A stretch of DNA of 64,000 nucleotides from the NCBI GenBank assembly GCA_964017125.1, contig OZ024914.1:27385073-27449072 (forward strand). Direction: 5' to 3'. A program made the position numbers and the translations under genes. This document shows, in pieces, positions 1-12,488 of this stretch (positions are counted from its first letter, which is position 1; each line of letters opens with the position of its first letter). The DNA comes from Flabesymbios commensalis. Its lineage: Eukaryota; Annelida; Polychaeta; Terebellida; Flabelligeridae. Under the pieces are notes generated by a model. The model had not been told where the DNA came from and searched no databases. It was given only the letters and a program-made list of their open reading frames with translations.

Positions 1-1000
1 TAGCGACAATTGGCCAGCCCTGGGCCTACTGTATCTTGAGTTGAAGTCAAAATCACTCTCAGTCACCACCATATGTTAAAAAAAACTTTCATTTTCTAGG
101 ATAAAAGGACCACAACAATCCATGGTCCACGCCTTTATAGTGTAGTAAATCACAGGTCTGGGCTATCAGCTGTTCATGGACCTATCGTGTGGGGTGCTAG
201 GGCGTTACCGATATCGTGTGTAGGGTGGTCTGGGGAGACAGCCAGTTAGCGTACCGGCAACTGCCGGCAACGAACAGCGATCCTAATAATTCAATCTGCC
301 GTCTTGGCAACGGTGAGTGAATAACTTCCTTAACTCTTGCTCCTGTTCATTCTCTCTTTATTATAGTCTAGACATTTAACTGTGCACACAATCCCAAACA
401 GAGCACTTCGACCTCACGCCATGCGGCTCGGGCTTTGCAGCTGAGACGGGACGTCTGTTCGGCTCAGTGCCTGCGGAATAAGTGGTGCGCGGTCGGTTTG
501 GCGCAGAGCTATTCAAAGCAAGGCTGCGCAGGCAACGGCCACTCGTCAGTAGTCGTAATTCCGAGCAGTCCCGAAACGGGTGCGACGCTATTCCCACATT
601 ACCCCCGGGTTAAGTGACAACGTATGAACCAAACCAACTTGTGGGTACAGCGTCGGTTCGTCGTTCCGTTTGAAAAAGTGCACAAAACCAACATACATTA
701 ACCAAGCAGTAAAACAGTCGGGTATGAACATACAGCTTGGGTGGTTGGTGAACATCGCAGTCGCAGCATGATGAATTAAAATTTCTTATTATATCATGGT
801 TCCTATCGTTATTTATTGTGCTGCTGCGCTATGTGTTCCAGCCAACCTATGTAAATTGAATTAATTAATTTAAATGCTAAGTAACAAAATTACTTTCTTA
901 GGTAATTTAATTAAGTTACATTTCACATATTTAATTTAATTATGCCAGGCCTGGCGAATTCATAGGCCTATTTACAAATTATAATTATTGCGATACATGT
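1..1000. other. No gene recognised; GC-richer patch at 180-620
   Basis: No convincing coding region is seen. Bases 180-620 are richer in G+C and CpG than the surrounding AT-rich DNA, and the short open frames there have no family signature. The stretch lies just beyond the 3' side of the minus-strand retroelement at 1000-5870, so it may include that element's terminal region. I could not find a matching second copy beyond 5870 that would define a terminal repeat. Confidence 0.4.
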
Positions 1001-4000
1001 AGCTGGTCCCGCCGTAGATGTCGTTATAGGCGCCACTATGGCGTGGACCATCTGCACGAATCGGGCAGGAGTGAGGATTTTTCGTCCAACTCTAGTCTGT
1101 TTCATGTTGGCGTCCAATATAATTTTGTCGCTATTGGCGATGTCCGAATTATTTCTAACATTTGATGTTTTAGGCTTGTCGGTTGTATGAGGGGTTATAC
1201 CAGAGATAATATAATAACATCTCTGGTTATACCCCGTAAGTGTAAAGGTACATGTGAATACGTTCGCAAACCGCCGTTGCTCCCGTTAGCGCGGGAAACG
1301 GCGGGGGTTCGCGAATGTGGCGCTACATAAGGTGCGAATTGTTTAGGCAAATTTACTCTGTGAGCTTGATGCTGTGTGGCCATATTCTTACCAATTTTAG
1401 CTGCTGCAGACTGTGTCTGTGTATTCGTTTTCAATTTAACTCTTGTCTTGTCGGACTTCTGGGTGAGAGTGCTACTGGATCTTATTTTGTCCTTTCGAGA
1501 CCCGCGAACGATCTCGGTAGTCTTTGAATTTGTCGTTTTCGATTGCATTTTATGCTGTGTTGTTGTACCTGTTGCAGGCTCGCACTCGAAATGTGCGGGT
1601 TTAATTCGGTCAAAGGATACCGTTTCCACCTTGCCTTTAATCAGGATTTTCATGACTCTGCCGCTCCTTACGATGACCTTATATGGGCCGTCGTAAGGAG
1701 CGGTCAGAGGCGATGCTTTTGCGATTCTTCGCAAAAATACATGCGAGCATGTTACAATTTACTTATATTGAAAAATGTTTTTTCGTGGTGTGTCGCGCTG
1801 TGGGCACAAACGGAGACGTGACATGGCTACCCGTAGTTTATCAGAGTAGTTGTCTAAATCTGTATGTGCGTCGACGGTGTACTTCTATGTGAATTCACCT
1901 GGCAGTCTGAGTGTCGTACCATAAATCATTTCAGCAGCCGATCTGCCCAATTACTCTTTAACGGCGGAACGAACGCCTGGTAATACGGCAGGTAATGTTG
2001 TCGTCCATGGGGTTCGGCGACTCGTGTGCCATAATGGCTGCTTTAAGCTGATGGTGGAAACGCTCGACCATGCCATTCGTCTGGGGTGGTAGCTCGTTGT
2101 GCGATTTCTCACTATCGCGAATTGGTTGCACAAATTCTCCCACAATTTTGACTTGAACTGGGCGCCTCTATCCCTGGTGATAGTGGCGGTGGTCCCAAAA
2201 CGTGCTATCCAACCACTGAAGAGGCATCGGCGACCGTTTCAGCTCGAATATCTACTGACGGTATGGCTTCCGGCCAACGTGTGAAGCTGATCGACACAAG
2301 TCAGTAGATATCTGAAACCGTCGGAGTACGGCAGGGGTCTGACTATATCGATATGTACTTGATCAAATCTCTCAGTAGGTTCGGCGAATTTGCCGAAAAC
2401 TGGCCTATTATGACGAGATATCTTAGCGGTCTGGCAACCTTTACAAGAACGGCACCATTTAGCAATATCTATATTCATTCCATGCCAGACATATCTTGTA
2501 TTAATCAGTGGCTTTGTAGTCCTATGCGATGGATGACCTAATCCATGTAAATTCGAGAAAACATTTTTCCGAAATTTTGCTGTAATATACGGCCGAATGT
2601 GTCCTGTTGACACTTCGCACCAAATCAAATTGTTATGGAATGATTTGAGTAATTGAAAATTCATGGTGAACGACGTCGAATGGCGCAACCGCGTAAATTA
2701 TGTGTCCAAGGCTTGATCTGCACTTAATTCTTTGTAATTTATTGCTAAGGTACTGTCTATGGCTGACACGGATGGTCATGACAGAGTGTCGGCGACGAAA
2801 TTTGTCTCTCCTTTCACGTATCTTATATTTGTAGTGAACTCGGCTATAAAGGCCAAATGCCTGGTTTGTCGCAGTGACGGTCGTTCGGTGACTGATGTCA
2901 TTACGAAAGTTAAAGGCTTATGATCTGTATTTACGAAAAAATTGGGGCCTTCTAAATTATGTCTGAAATGTCTAATTGTTGCATATTCTGCTAAAAGCTC
3001 GCGGTCGAAAGCACTGTAACGTGTCTCCGCGGGAGATTTACTAAAAAAATGTAAGTGGCTGCCTGACATTATCGATGTACTGTTGCAAAACACCACTTAC
3101 GGCGAAGTTACTAGCGTCACACGTGATATTCAATTGGGCCGAGGGGTCTGGGTGTACCAGGAGGGTTGTGTTGGCAAGCATTTGCTTAGACTCCATGAAC
3201 GCTGAGTCTGCGCCCTCATTCCACTTTAATTCGAAATTAGACTTAGGTGACAATCTTGATGTCCTTCCGTTAGCTTCGGTCAGTAAATTGTTTAGCAGCG
3301 TCAATTAGCCGCGCAATGTGGTATGAATCTATTGTAGTAATTTACCATTCCAAGATATCTTAGCAACGCTCGTTGCTTTTCGGGTCTAGCGAAATTTCCT
3401 ATTGCATCTACAGCGCTAGGTAATGGTGAAATGCCCTCCGAGCAAACGTGATAGCCTAGGAAGCTTAATTCGGTAGTAACTGAACTGACATTTCTCTGGG
3501 CCAATTCTAATGCTGTATTCGGCTAAACGTGTAAAGAGTATTTTCAAATGTTTCTTATGGGTTATATGATCTGGACTAGTTATTAACAAATTTATATTGT
3601 GTATCGGCGCTGGCGCTGTGTCAGGTTCTTAGAATGTATATACAAAACTCGCTAAATATAGGTGCCATATAGGCAATATCATGCTTTCATCAATCGTTTT
3701 TATCTCAATGCCTTAGTGCGGACATACTATTATCAGTTTAGACTTTTTACTTTATCACTTTTACCTATTATTTTAGTCTGAATTGTTATTTAAATGGCCA
3801 TACTGGCCGAAAAATGACGTTAAAAAGATATTTTACTTACTTTACTAACAAATCGTCAAAATACACGAACACAAAATCTAATCCACGCGTAACGTGATCT
3901 ATGAAACTTTAAAAAGTTTGACCAGTATTTCGTAAACAAAGTCTATTTTAGGAAAAAAATCGACCTGGCTAGATGCTGAGTAAAATCTTGGATATGAGGA

Positions 4001-5870
4001 ATTGGCTATCTATCGGGTACTGTCTGAGCATTCAAACTTCTGTAATCTCCACATGGTCTCCAGTCGCCGTTTTCTTGGGCACCATGTAAAGCGCTGATGA
4101 TCATTCACTGTCGCTGGGTTCGATAACGCCTAACTTTATCATTTTGTCGAGCTCGCGTTTTGCAGTGACTAGTTTATCGGGTGCTAGTCGTCGTGGGCGC
4201 GAACATGGGGTGTCCTTTTGTCACTATTTTATGGGTAATACCGTGCTTCACTGTCTCGCCCTCCGTCGTAGGATGTGTCGGTTCGGGGAACCGACCTAGT
4301 AATACTCATTACGAACAGTGTCTACTCTTATTGGGTGATAAAGGTTTTATGGATTATAGGGTAGCTGGTATAGTTAAACCGGTTCTCATGTCTCTCAGAC
4401 AACGGCTTTCCAAATCCACCAGTAAACTGTAGTGTGTAAGAAAATCTGCTCCTATAATGGGGAAGTTTATTGTCTGCCATTATAATTGTCCAAGCGTATT
4501 CTCGTTTGAGACCAACGTTGATTATGCGTTTACAAGTACCATAGGCATTGATAGTAGTGTTCTTAGCTGCAACGAGGGGCGGACTGACAGTGTCTGTAGT
4601 CCTGTTAGCGCAAGACTTAGATAAAACGCTGACTGCTGCGCCCGTATCAATTGGATACTTGCACTTGTTGCGTTTGTCTGTGACGTATAATAACTTAGAG
4701 GGAGATAACGTGGGAAGGGAAGCTTCCGCGTAGTCATGTCGCATCTCGGTTATTTTGCCAGATGCAAGAGTCGCTACCTTGCTCCGGCCGACTAGTTCAA
4801 AGAAAACGCGCAAGGTTCTCTTCTGCTCGTACGTGCTTTGTCACCAAATGTTTGGTGGTAATAGCAGACAGGTGCATTAGCTGTATCGATCGGTTGAACA
4901 GCATTGTTCTGCTGTGTGTTCGGCGGCAGCACATTAGGACGACTATCTTGCTTAGCGTTTGTAAAAAAACCTTGTCTATTATCATTTCGGTTACTAGGTA
5001 CAAATGGCTTTGCCTCTACATTAGGCATGAACGGTGTCTTGGGGGCACGATTCTCAGCCGTGTGTGGATGTCTGTAGTTCTTCTTCTTTGCTGCTGTGGC
5101 TGTCTCTAATTTTTTTAACCTGCGATACAGGTCTTCCAACAGTCCAACTAGCTTCCCACTCTCACTGACTTGTATTTCAGCAACCCCCTGTTTTGCTTCC
5201 TCATCGTCGTTTTCTGAAGCTACTGCTCGGTCAGCTTACACGGCCGAACTCTCCAATGACGCACTGTCTAGCTGTGTAGCTAAATGAGCTCGTATTAAGG
5301 TAGGCATCTGCCGAACGAAAACCTGACGAATGCTTTCCACACCACCGCCGTAGTGCCGAATCCAGCCGTCTTCTGTAGCCGTCTGAGGAATCGTGACAGT
5401 ATTTTTGATCCACGTGCCTGCTTTGTCACCGAATGTTTTGTGATAATAGCAGACAGGTGCATTAGCTATATCGATCAGTTGAACAGCATTATCCTGCTGT
5501 GTGTTCGGAGGCGGCACGTTAGGACGACTATCTTGCTTAGCGTTTATAAAAAAACCTTGTCTATTATCATTTTGGTTACTAGGTACAAATGGCTGTGCCT
5601 GTACATTAGGCCTGAACGGTGTCTTAGGGGCACGATTCTTGGCTGTGTGTGGATGTCTGTAGTTCTTCTTCTTTGCTGCTGTGGCTGTCTCTAATTTGTT
5701 TAACCTGCGAGACAGGGCCCCGTTTTATCAAGCTGAAAAGATACGAGATCTCGTAATTCTCGTGACCTTGGCCTGCCTGCCAGCTCGTATCTTTTCAGCT
5801 TGATAAAACGGGGCCCTGGTCTTCCAACAGTCCAACTAGCTTCGAATTAAAGGGGCGAATTATCTCAAGG
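1000..5870 (-). mobile_element. Broken Ty3/gypsy-like LTR retrotransposon remnant (fossil)
   Basis: Read on the minus strand, pieces appear in the order expected for Ty3/gypsy. They are a gag-like region (about 5700-4800), an aspartic protease (about 4815-4330, with a DTGA active-site motif), reverse transcriptase remnants (about 4170-3300), RNase H (about 3300-2780), the integrase zinc-binding and core region (about 2690-1950), and a basic integrase tail (about 1735-1000). RNase H placed after RT and before integrase separates Ty3/gypsy from Ty1/copia. The element is clearly broken, with many breaks (ten or more), and it looks old. Part of the gag-like region is present twice. No terminal repeats could be recognised by eye. 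A small inverted-repeat element is inserted at 5713-5818. Confidence 0.85.
5713..5818. mobile_element. 106-bp MITE-like inverted-repeat element inserted in the gypsy remnant
   Basis: Two perfect 35-bp inverted arms (5713-5747 and 5784-5818) flank a 36-bp centre. The arms begin CAGGGCCCCG and end CGGGGCCCTG. A related gag-like segment around 5124-5145 reads straight through the same site without the insert, so it serves as an internal empty site. The target duplication is at most 2-3 bp and ambiguous. The perfect arms suggest a young insertion relative to its host element. No superfamily is assigned. Confidence 0.8.
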
Positions 5871-7860
5871 TGCACAGTAATATTGTCACCCAATGGGCTA
5901 CATGAGGGCTCAGGGGTAGTTGTATTAATTAGCGGAAAACACAAGGGGTTTAACACGTAGTTTTAATGTTGGGTGATCGTCACGCATTGTGGCTCAACCT
6001 TCAACCAGCATTGCTCAACATAATACCTGGACAGCTGGCCACAACATGAGGTTTAATGTTGCTCACACCGTGTATAGGCCCCTACTACTGGACCAACTGC
6101 AAAGTAAACATTGTGTCAACGCCCATTGTTTGCTGCTTGACCACCTTAATTACATAACTTGCCCGCAGATCATTTATTTTGTCTACCACGTGAGGGTTGC
6201 ATTAACTATTTGGGCGCTACGTATAATAAAGATAATACACGAAGGCCAAACACTCCGAATTCTTGTCGCTTGTGATCTAAACACAACTAACCATTTGGTG
6301 ATATTTAGCAACGCAACTATCTTAGCAACACCAATACACCTCATTATGATGGACTTATATTATCATTTTTTGCTGCGATTTTGTATCATATTTGATTTGA
6401 ACCATATTTATATGGATAAGTATGGGTCTGTCAACAATATCAGCTGCATAAATATATCACAGGCATGTTAATGGCTACATTATTAGACATAAATACCTGG
6501 GTTTCACTGATCCAAGAGTGTGTTTCACGTCGACTACCAAAACAGGGCGAAGTGTTTGACTAACTTGGCCACAGTTACATGCTCTAAGTTTGCATGTGGG
6601 AAGCTATTAAGATGCGTGGCCATATGATTGTAACTTCGATTGTAACTCCTAAGTATGTGGTACTAACTAGGTCGTGAGTGAAATGGTATGAACTAAACAA
6701 TATAGTGAATTAAAATAAGCTGTAATGTTTTTGTGCGAGGGCCATAAAGATAATAAATCATTAGTTAATTAAACAAACTTTATTGCTATTGTGTGAGTGC
6801 CATGTCCTGCGTGAATGGCACGCATAATTATTATCCGTAATTTTTATTCTTATTACATCACTAAGTCTCCAACACTCGATAATATGGATGGTTCTGATGC
6901 TATACTTTGTTGGCAGTCGACGAACCACCATGTCCGACTTTTATTAGTATGTATATATTGTGTTTCGGTGGTATTACTGTTATTACGTTGTTAAATTTAC
7001 ATCACTAGTCTATATCAGGGAATCGCCGAGTTCATAGCGACTGTCCTTGCATGGTCACATGGCTCGGAGCTACCTGTGTCGCAGATTGTCACATTGATTG
7101 TACTTGCATGATATAATATTTGATTTTTAAAAATATCGTGTAATTTTTAACATTGTCCTAATACATTCTCAAATTACTGTAGCATAATTATGCACTTGTA
7201 TATATTCTAGGTTTCTACGCTTTCCAGAGTGTCTTTTTTGCTACTATATATATAATTAGCATGTCATACATAGTAGCTATTTTATCTCTGGTTTTGGTGC
7301 GGGAAACAAAATGATAGACCTTATGTTACCCTGGCAATGCCTTTCAATCTTATTTAAAGTACATACCCAGTGTTTCTTATGGCAATGCCAGTTAACATGA
7401 TTTTAGTTATGTATGTCATACTATGTATATTGTCATATGATTTTAACAAATTAACAATGTTGTATATACATGTACATATCTCTAGTTCTATGACAAATAA
7501 GTCTGGATTGACTTTCTTTCTGTCAATAAAATATCTGTCTGTCTGTCTGATGCACCAATTTATTTGGAGAGGCTGATGTGGTTTGAATGAGAAAATGATC
7601 CATTTTCCACGACAAATCAATTTGAATGAGCGCTGAACACAACTATCGCTATACAGTACACAACTATAGGCTACACTGCTTCTGGTATACCTCTTCACAA
7701 CCGTTGAATTTAATGACAAAGATAATTATGTGTGGACAGTGGCCCGTTATATTTAATGTCTTTGCTTTGTTTTTTGTACATACGCTTTGCAAAAGATATA
7801 AATAACATATCAAATAATAATTACTTCTCTAATTCAGTAAAACATAATATATAATTTGTT
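5870..7860. other. Intergenic AT-rich DNA, no gene recognised
   Basis: No coding region, RNA gene or repeat array is supported here. A 160-codon open frame at 5989-6471 has no recognisable motif. A short CTGT microsatellite (about 7532-7550) follows an AATAAA-like word and may be the tail of an old retroposed sequence. Confidence 0.4.
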
Positions 7861-7862
7861 TC

Positions 7863-8110
7863 ATGCATTTGTATAGTTTTTCACGATTGGCACGGTCCAG
7901 AAAAGGATTCAGCGTATGCCAAATTGATTGTAACCAAGCTCATTTTAACATGAAATATACCACAAATTTTAACATGAATCCAGCTGGCAAAATCTCGAAC
8001 ACCTTTTTTCCGCGATTTTCAAGCATTTGTGTTATGTCACTGTCCAGCAATCAATTCACTGTATGCCAACATAGTAAAAACGCTCTCAAACAAGAGGCCC
8101 AGGGGCCTTG
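7863..8110. repeat. Dispersed repeat with CGCGATTTTCAAGCA motif, about two units
   Basis: Words such as CGCGATTTTCAAGCA, GGATTCAGCGTATGC and AACGCTCTCAAA recur here and at 18425-18730 in the same order, so both are copies of one family with diverged units of very roughly 120-150 bp. There is no coding potential. A fragment of the motif also occurs near 10733. Confidence 0.55.
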
Positions 8111-8939
8111 ACGTTTGTCAACAGCATTGCAAAAAATCAGCTATAAATGTGTCAGGGAATGTATATCTATACTCTAAGATGCATTATCATGAAAAGATGT
8201 ATATCCCTTATATCGATCATTGGCATTTATATTATTATGTTCGGTTCCCATGATACATTTTCCTGATTTTACACACGTTCTGAAGCACTGCACCTAATGA
8301 AATATGCTTGACAAAGAATCATTTCACAGGACTACAATGTTAATATTACAAAAGTGCAATTATTACTTCTTCTGGGACTTTTATAATGCCCCATTTAGCC
8401 AGGAATTTTCACGAAATCTTTAATTTTCAATTTTAATTCTTCTGTCTAAAATAAGCCTAACAAAGTTGTAAATTATCAGCTTCTAATGTTTCTTACTCAG
8501 CCATGAAATATACAGTAGCCCTAATCCACCATTATCACATGTGGACGTAATGCACTTTCACTGCACCCTCTTACGTAATGCCAATTATGGAAATCACAAT
8601 ACACACAGTAGACCAAAGGATAAAGACCCATGAAGGCTTTCTTAAAGGTGTAGTCAACTGTCAAAATTCGCGGGACAAGGGTCCCCCAGAAGGCAATAGT
8701 GCCCGTGGGTAGGCCAAGGCCCTATTCCATAATAATACTAAATATGCGTTTCATACCCAAAGCCTCATTAAGAGCAAGTTCTCAAATCACAGCAAGTTCA
8801 TATATACTTGAGCGAGATCTATGAGGTAATAATTCAAAGCCCTTGTCTTTTGCCCCTACTTGGTCGCCTACTTGCAAACAAACTGACTGTATTACTGCGG
8901 GGATTTGGAAACTGCTTGACCCCCAAGTTTGTATTGTCA
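8110..8939. other. Intergenic, nothing recognised
   Basis: AT-rich DNA with only short random open frames. I see no repeat, RNA gene or coding signature. Confidence 0.4.
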
Positions 8940-9047
8940 CCCAGTAAACACAAAACATTTGTATGACTTTATGCAATGTTGAACCAACGTCGAAGACGTT
9001 GGGCCGACATTGCATAAATGTCATACAAATGTCTTGCCTTTGCTGGG
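8940..9047. mobile_element. Hairpin MITE of the CCCAGCAAACAC family, complete copy
   Basis: The left end CCCAGTAAACACAA pairs with the right end TTTGCTGGG. The two halves are inverted repeats around a GTCGAAGACGTTGG-like centre, so almost the whole 108 bp can fold back. Sister copies lie at 17723-17833 and 19675-19788. The element is non-coding. Confidence 0.8.
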
Positions 9048-9063
9048 CAGGAGGACTTTCTTT

Positions 9064-9160
9064 CAAACATTGTACATTTATCTAATGTTGGTTCAATGTT
9101 GGGCCAGCGTCGCAGACGTTGGCCTAACATTAAAACAGCATTGGATCAATGTCTCGTTTG
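9064..9160. mobile_element. Hairpin MITE of the same family, ends eroded
   Basis: It contains CAATGTTGGGCCAGCGTCG and the opposing GACGTTGGCCTAACATT, the diagnostic centre of this family. The outer CCCAGCAAACAC ends are not visible. It lies immediately beside the complete copy at 8940-9047. Confidence 0.6.
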
Positions 9161-9361
9161 AGTAGTATCTTGTAATCAGTTCAGTGGCTATATTAATGCC
9201 GTCAATCTGTACTCAATAGGCTACTGTTGGCCTACACTTGACCGTCCCAGGCATGCGCGTTTTGAAGCTGAATGATTCTTTAACTCACACGATTTTTACT
9301 GAAATGTTGCTGTTGTCAGGCCAACGTTGAGTCAGGTGTTTGTTAGCTGTATCAAATGCTA

Positions 9362-9652
9362 TGGAATGAAATAAATGGGGTTCTACACCACATTTGTACA
9401 CATATAGGCTAAACTGGGTAAGGAGAACCTGGGGATGGTGAGATGAATGAGGTGTCGCTGCCCTCCAGACACAGGATTCGAAATTGAGCCCTGTTGGTCT
9501 ACGGCCGAGCACACTAACTCTCGGTCACGGAGGCTGCCCACAATATTCAATATTTACGATTGAACAGGGAGGAAACATTTTGTTTCTTTGAAACTTGAAT
9601 ACCAGAGCAGGAGACGAATCCGCGATCTCTGACTTTCCTAGCAGGCACCAGG
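9362..9652 (-). mobile_element. tRNA-derived dimeric SINE, 5' head diverged
   Basis: Minus-strand copy of the SINE seen at 12072-12359. It matches the 3' tail (GAATGAAATAAATGGGGTT on the plus strand), the second tRNA-like unit (GGTCACGGAGGC) and the linker ending AAACATTTTGTTTCTTTGAAA. The first tRNA-like head is truncated or replaced near a poly-C tract at about 9655. It is more diverged than the copies inside the foldback arms, so it is an independent insertion. Confidence 0.7.
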
Positions 9653-10826
9653 ACCCCCCCCCCCGCCCTTCGGTATTGTTATTACATATATACAAACACA
9701 TTAGGCCTACCTGTGGATTTAATATTGGTTCACCGTCAGGGGTGCTGCCCAACATTTTTCATATTTTATTCTGCACAACATAATAAATGTGCATACTATA
9801 TATTGGTCATGACATTGCTATCCCTTACCTGTGATAATTGACAGGTATGTTTTTACACTGGTTCTGCCATAATAGTGTTCCCTGTTCCACTTTGATTTTC
9901 ATTTATTGCAAAAATGAAAAATATATATTTTAAAGTTTTATAATCCACATGCACGGCTGGTCCTCGTCTTCATCATTGATGGTTGGCCAGTAATTGGTAG
10001 AAAACAATCAATGAATGGGAAAGCGTGAATTCAACTATGATGCTGTGTCATTAAAGAAAACACTATTGGCCCAGCTGCTTTATAGACACTTTATAGCCCT
10101 ACATATTATTACTTCGAGACATGTTTTTAATATACATATATCCACTTCTAAAGTATGCATACTTTTAGGTGCATCCCAGCAAATACGATACGGCGAACAG
10201 TGGATCAACACTCAAAGATCCCTATTAGCGAGATATTTAGGCCTTTATTACAATGTGATGTTGAATATCAGCTTCCATCGATAGGGTCCATAATACAAGA
10301 ACATAAATTAGGCCTACTATTTGTGTTTTAAGCATTGACTTAGGTTAAAATCTACGTTCAGTTTAACTTGAATATAACCCAAACATAGGGACGCAGACGG
10401 TTAATATACGGCAATATAAATAGTTAAAATTATATGTATGAGATTGGTACTATTACATATTCAGTGCCCGATTTAAAAATTGGAAAAAGGCGGCCAAGGG
10501 GCACATGATATTTTTCGGAGGGGGGGGGGGGGGCATTGGCCTTAGACGATGGGGCATGTGACCCATTATTATTTCAAAAGGGGGGTATTTTCCCAACAAC
10601 AAATAAAACACTTAACGGTCATTCATATCACCTCATATTCCATATTAAACGTTCATCAGGTGTTCATGCTGATAGAAATATCAAAGATTCATATTGGTGG
10701 TTATGCTATTATCAAAACCGGAAGAAGAAAAAATTCAGCGTTTGCAAGTAGGCCCAATCGACTTCACGTCACCACGCACTCACATGAGTTAATATCACTT
10801 GTGTCAATCAATTGCGTCAACAATAT
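9653..10826. other. Intergenic, nothing recognised; homopolymer G run
   Basis: No gene signature. A run of about 14 G at 10520-10533 and a C run near 9654-9664 are the only notable features. Confidence 0.4.
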
Positions 10827-12488
10827 TAGGCCGGGAGCCAGATCTAGCCCTCGTACTCAAAAAAGCTAAGAAATTTTCACTGCGATTTTTATTTAGCTTG
10901 ACAATTGGGACATAGCGAGTTTTGGTTCTTTTTTGCCAAACAGGACGCTTTAAGTCCTAAAGCCAATTTTACCATTTTTTGGAAGGACACCAAAATAAAA
11001 TTGACAGCAATAAGAAAAATTGTTCAAAATAGTAGTAGTTTTACTTCTTTTCACTATTGTTTTATTCATAGCCCTCGGCCATATACACATGTAGGTCACT
11101 GAAAAATATTTTTGCCCAGATTTCATTTTGAATATTTTTCTCAACTCTTTTATCAATAATGGCGCCTAAAAAATACAAAAATTATAAAATATTTTCGTTG
11201 CGTGCTACTTAGAAGCAAGCTAATTCGCAAAAAGTGTTCCCCATAAGATACGCGCGTCATTATCGCTAACTCTAATTTGCGGTAAAATTCAAATGTGCTG
11301 ATATATCTGCCTCCAATAGGCTATTATATAAAAGTTACCTCATTCTGTGGATATTTATCATTATATTTATTATGAATATTTTGTGTTAATCTCACATTTA
11401 TGTTTATGTTTACATGTTTATGAAGAATATATATATAAAATGACATTTTGAATGCTAAGAACAATTTTTTGCTTACAGTGTATATATACTGTGGATATTT
11501 AATATTGTATGTAATATAAATATTTAATATTAGTCCCATATTGATGTATATGTTTAAATGCTTGATGGAAAACCAAAAATTATGTATAATGACACTTTGA
11601 ATGCCAAGGCTGAGTTTTTTAATAAATCTAAGATAATGCATAATAAAGCACAATACTTAAGACGTGTATGTTGACCATCTTCCTGGCAGCAAGTCTTGAC
11701 ACAGCGACGACCTCAGAAATAGCCAGCCTTGCAGAGGAAGATGATGTTGACCAATGTGGCGTTATCCAGATATCCATAGATATTACAATAATAAGCACAG
11801 GATAAATATATTATATTTATTAACTGACTGGACGAACAAGGTAAAATTTAATTGTTTTATACAGTTTGAATGCTACGGCAGATTTTTTGTTTGTAAAATA
11901 CTATAAATAATCTTGCTATTATTATGATTAGTATACATATTTTATGTTCTTTATGGAGAACAACAGTAATATATATATATATATAAATGCACTTTAAATG
12001 CTAAGGCTATTTATTTTTATTTTATTATAAGGGACAATGCATGAGATTTAATATGTTGTATATTGAGCATTATAGGCGGGCGGTGTGGCGCCGTGGTTAA
12101 AGCTGCCTGCTTGGAAAGTCGGAGATCGCGGGTTCGAACCCCACTCTGGCCTCCCGAGTTTCAAAGAAACAAAATGTTTCTTCCCCGATCAATCGTAAGG
12201 ATTCAATATTGGGGAGAGCCTCCGTGACCGAGAGGTAGCGTGCTCGGCCTCAGACCGCCAGGGCACGAATTTTAAAGTCTGCGTCTGGAGGGCAGTGTCA
12301 TCTCATTTAGCAGCCTATATGTGCACAAAGGTGGCCTAAAACCCCATTCATTTCATTTCATATTGAGCATTTTGTCATCAATACGAGTATCCCTATAGAT
12401 TATAATAAAAAAGACAAGATAAAAATCTTATATTTAATAAGTGACTAGAAGAACGAGGTGGGGTTAACATGTAATAGTATGCGCCGAA
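10827..12488 (+). repeat. Left arm of the foldback element
   Basis: The arm begins TAGGCCGGGAGC and ends at ATGCGCCGAAG. Between 11340 and 12010 it carries repeated blocks in which GTGGATATTTA and GTTTACATGTTTATG-type sequence leads to a TTTGAATGCTAAG word. The SINE occupies 12072-12359. Confidence 0.8.
12072..12359 (+). mobile_element. Dimeric tRNA-derived SINE in the left arm, with 12-bp target duplication
   Basis: The first unit has an A-box-like stretch (GTGGTTAAAGC) and a perfect B box (GGTTCGAACCC, about 12132-12142). A linker AAACAAAATGTTTCTTCCCC follows. A second tRNA-like unit starts at GAGCCTCCGTGACCGAGAGG with a degenerate B box (GGCACGAATTT). The 3' end is AAAACCCCATTCATTTCATTTC. 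The flanking duplication ATATTGAGCATT is at 12060-12071 and 12360-12371. The pol III promoter boxes are seen directly; the tRNA of origin was not determined. Confidence 0.85.

Noticed and set aside
376-617. Overlapping short open frames in the GC-richer patch
   Set aside because: Both strands are open because of composition; no family signature.
1191-1235. Near-palindrome around a CAGAGAT core as a regulatory site
   Set aside because: The arms differ in order of bases and it lies within the decayed 3' part of the retroelement remnant, so chance or decay is enough.
5989-6471. 160-codon open frame
   Set aside because: No domain or motif, AT-driven residue bias, no neighbouring gene signals.
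12072-12359. Functional tRNA gene suggested by an intact B box
   Set aside because: The unit is part of a SINE with linker, tail and target duplication, repeated at three homologous sites, and the cloverleaf is not complete.
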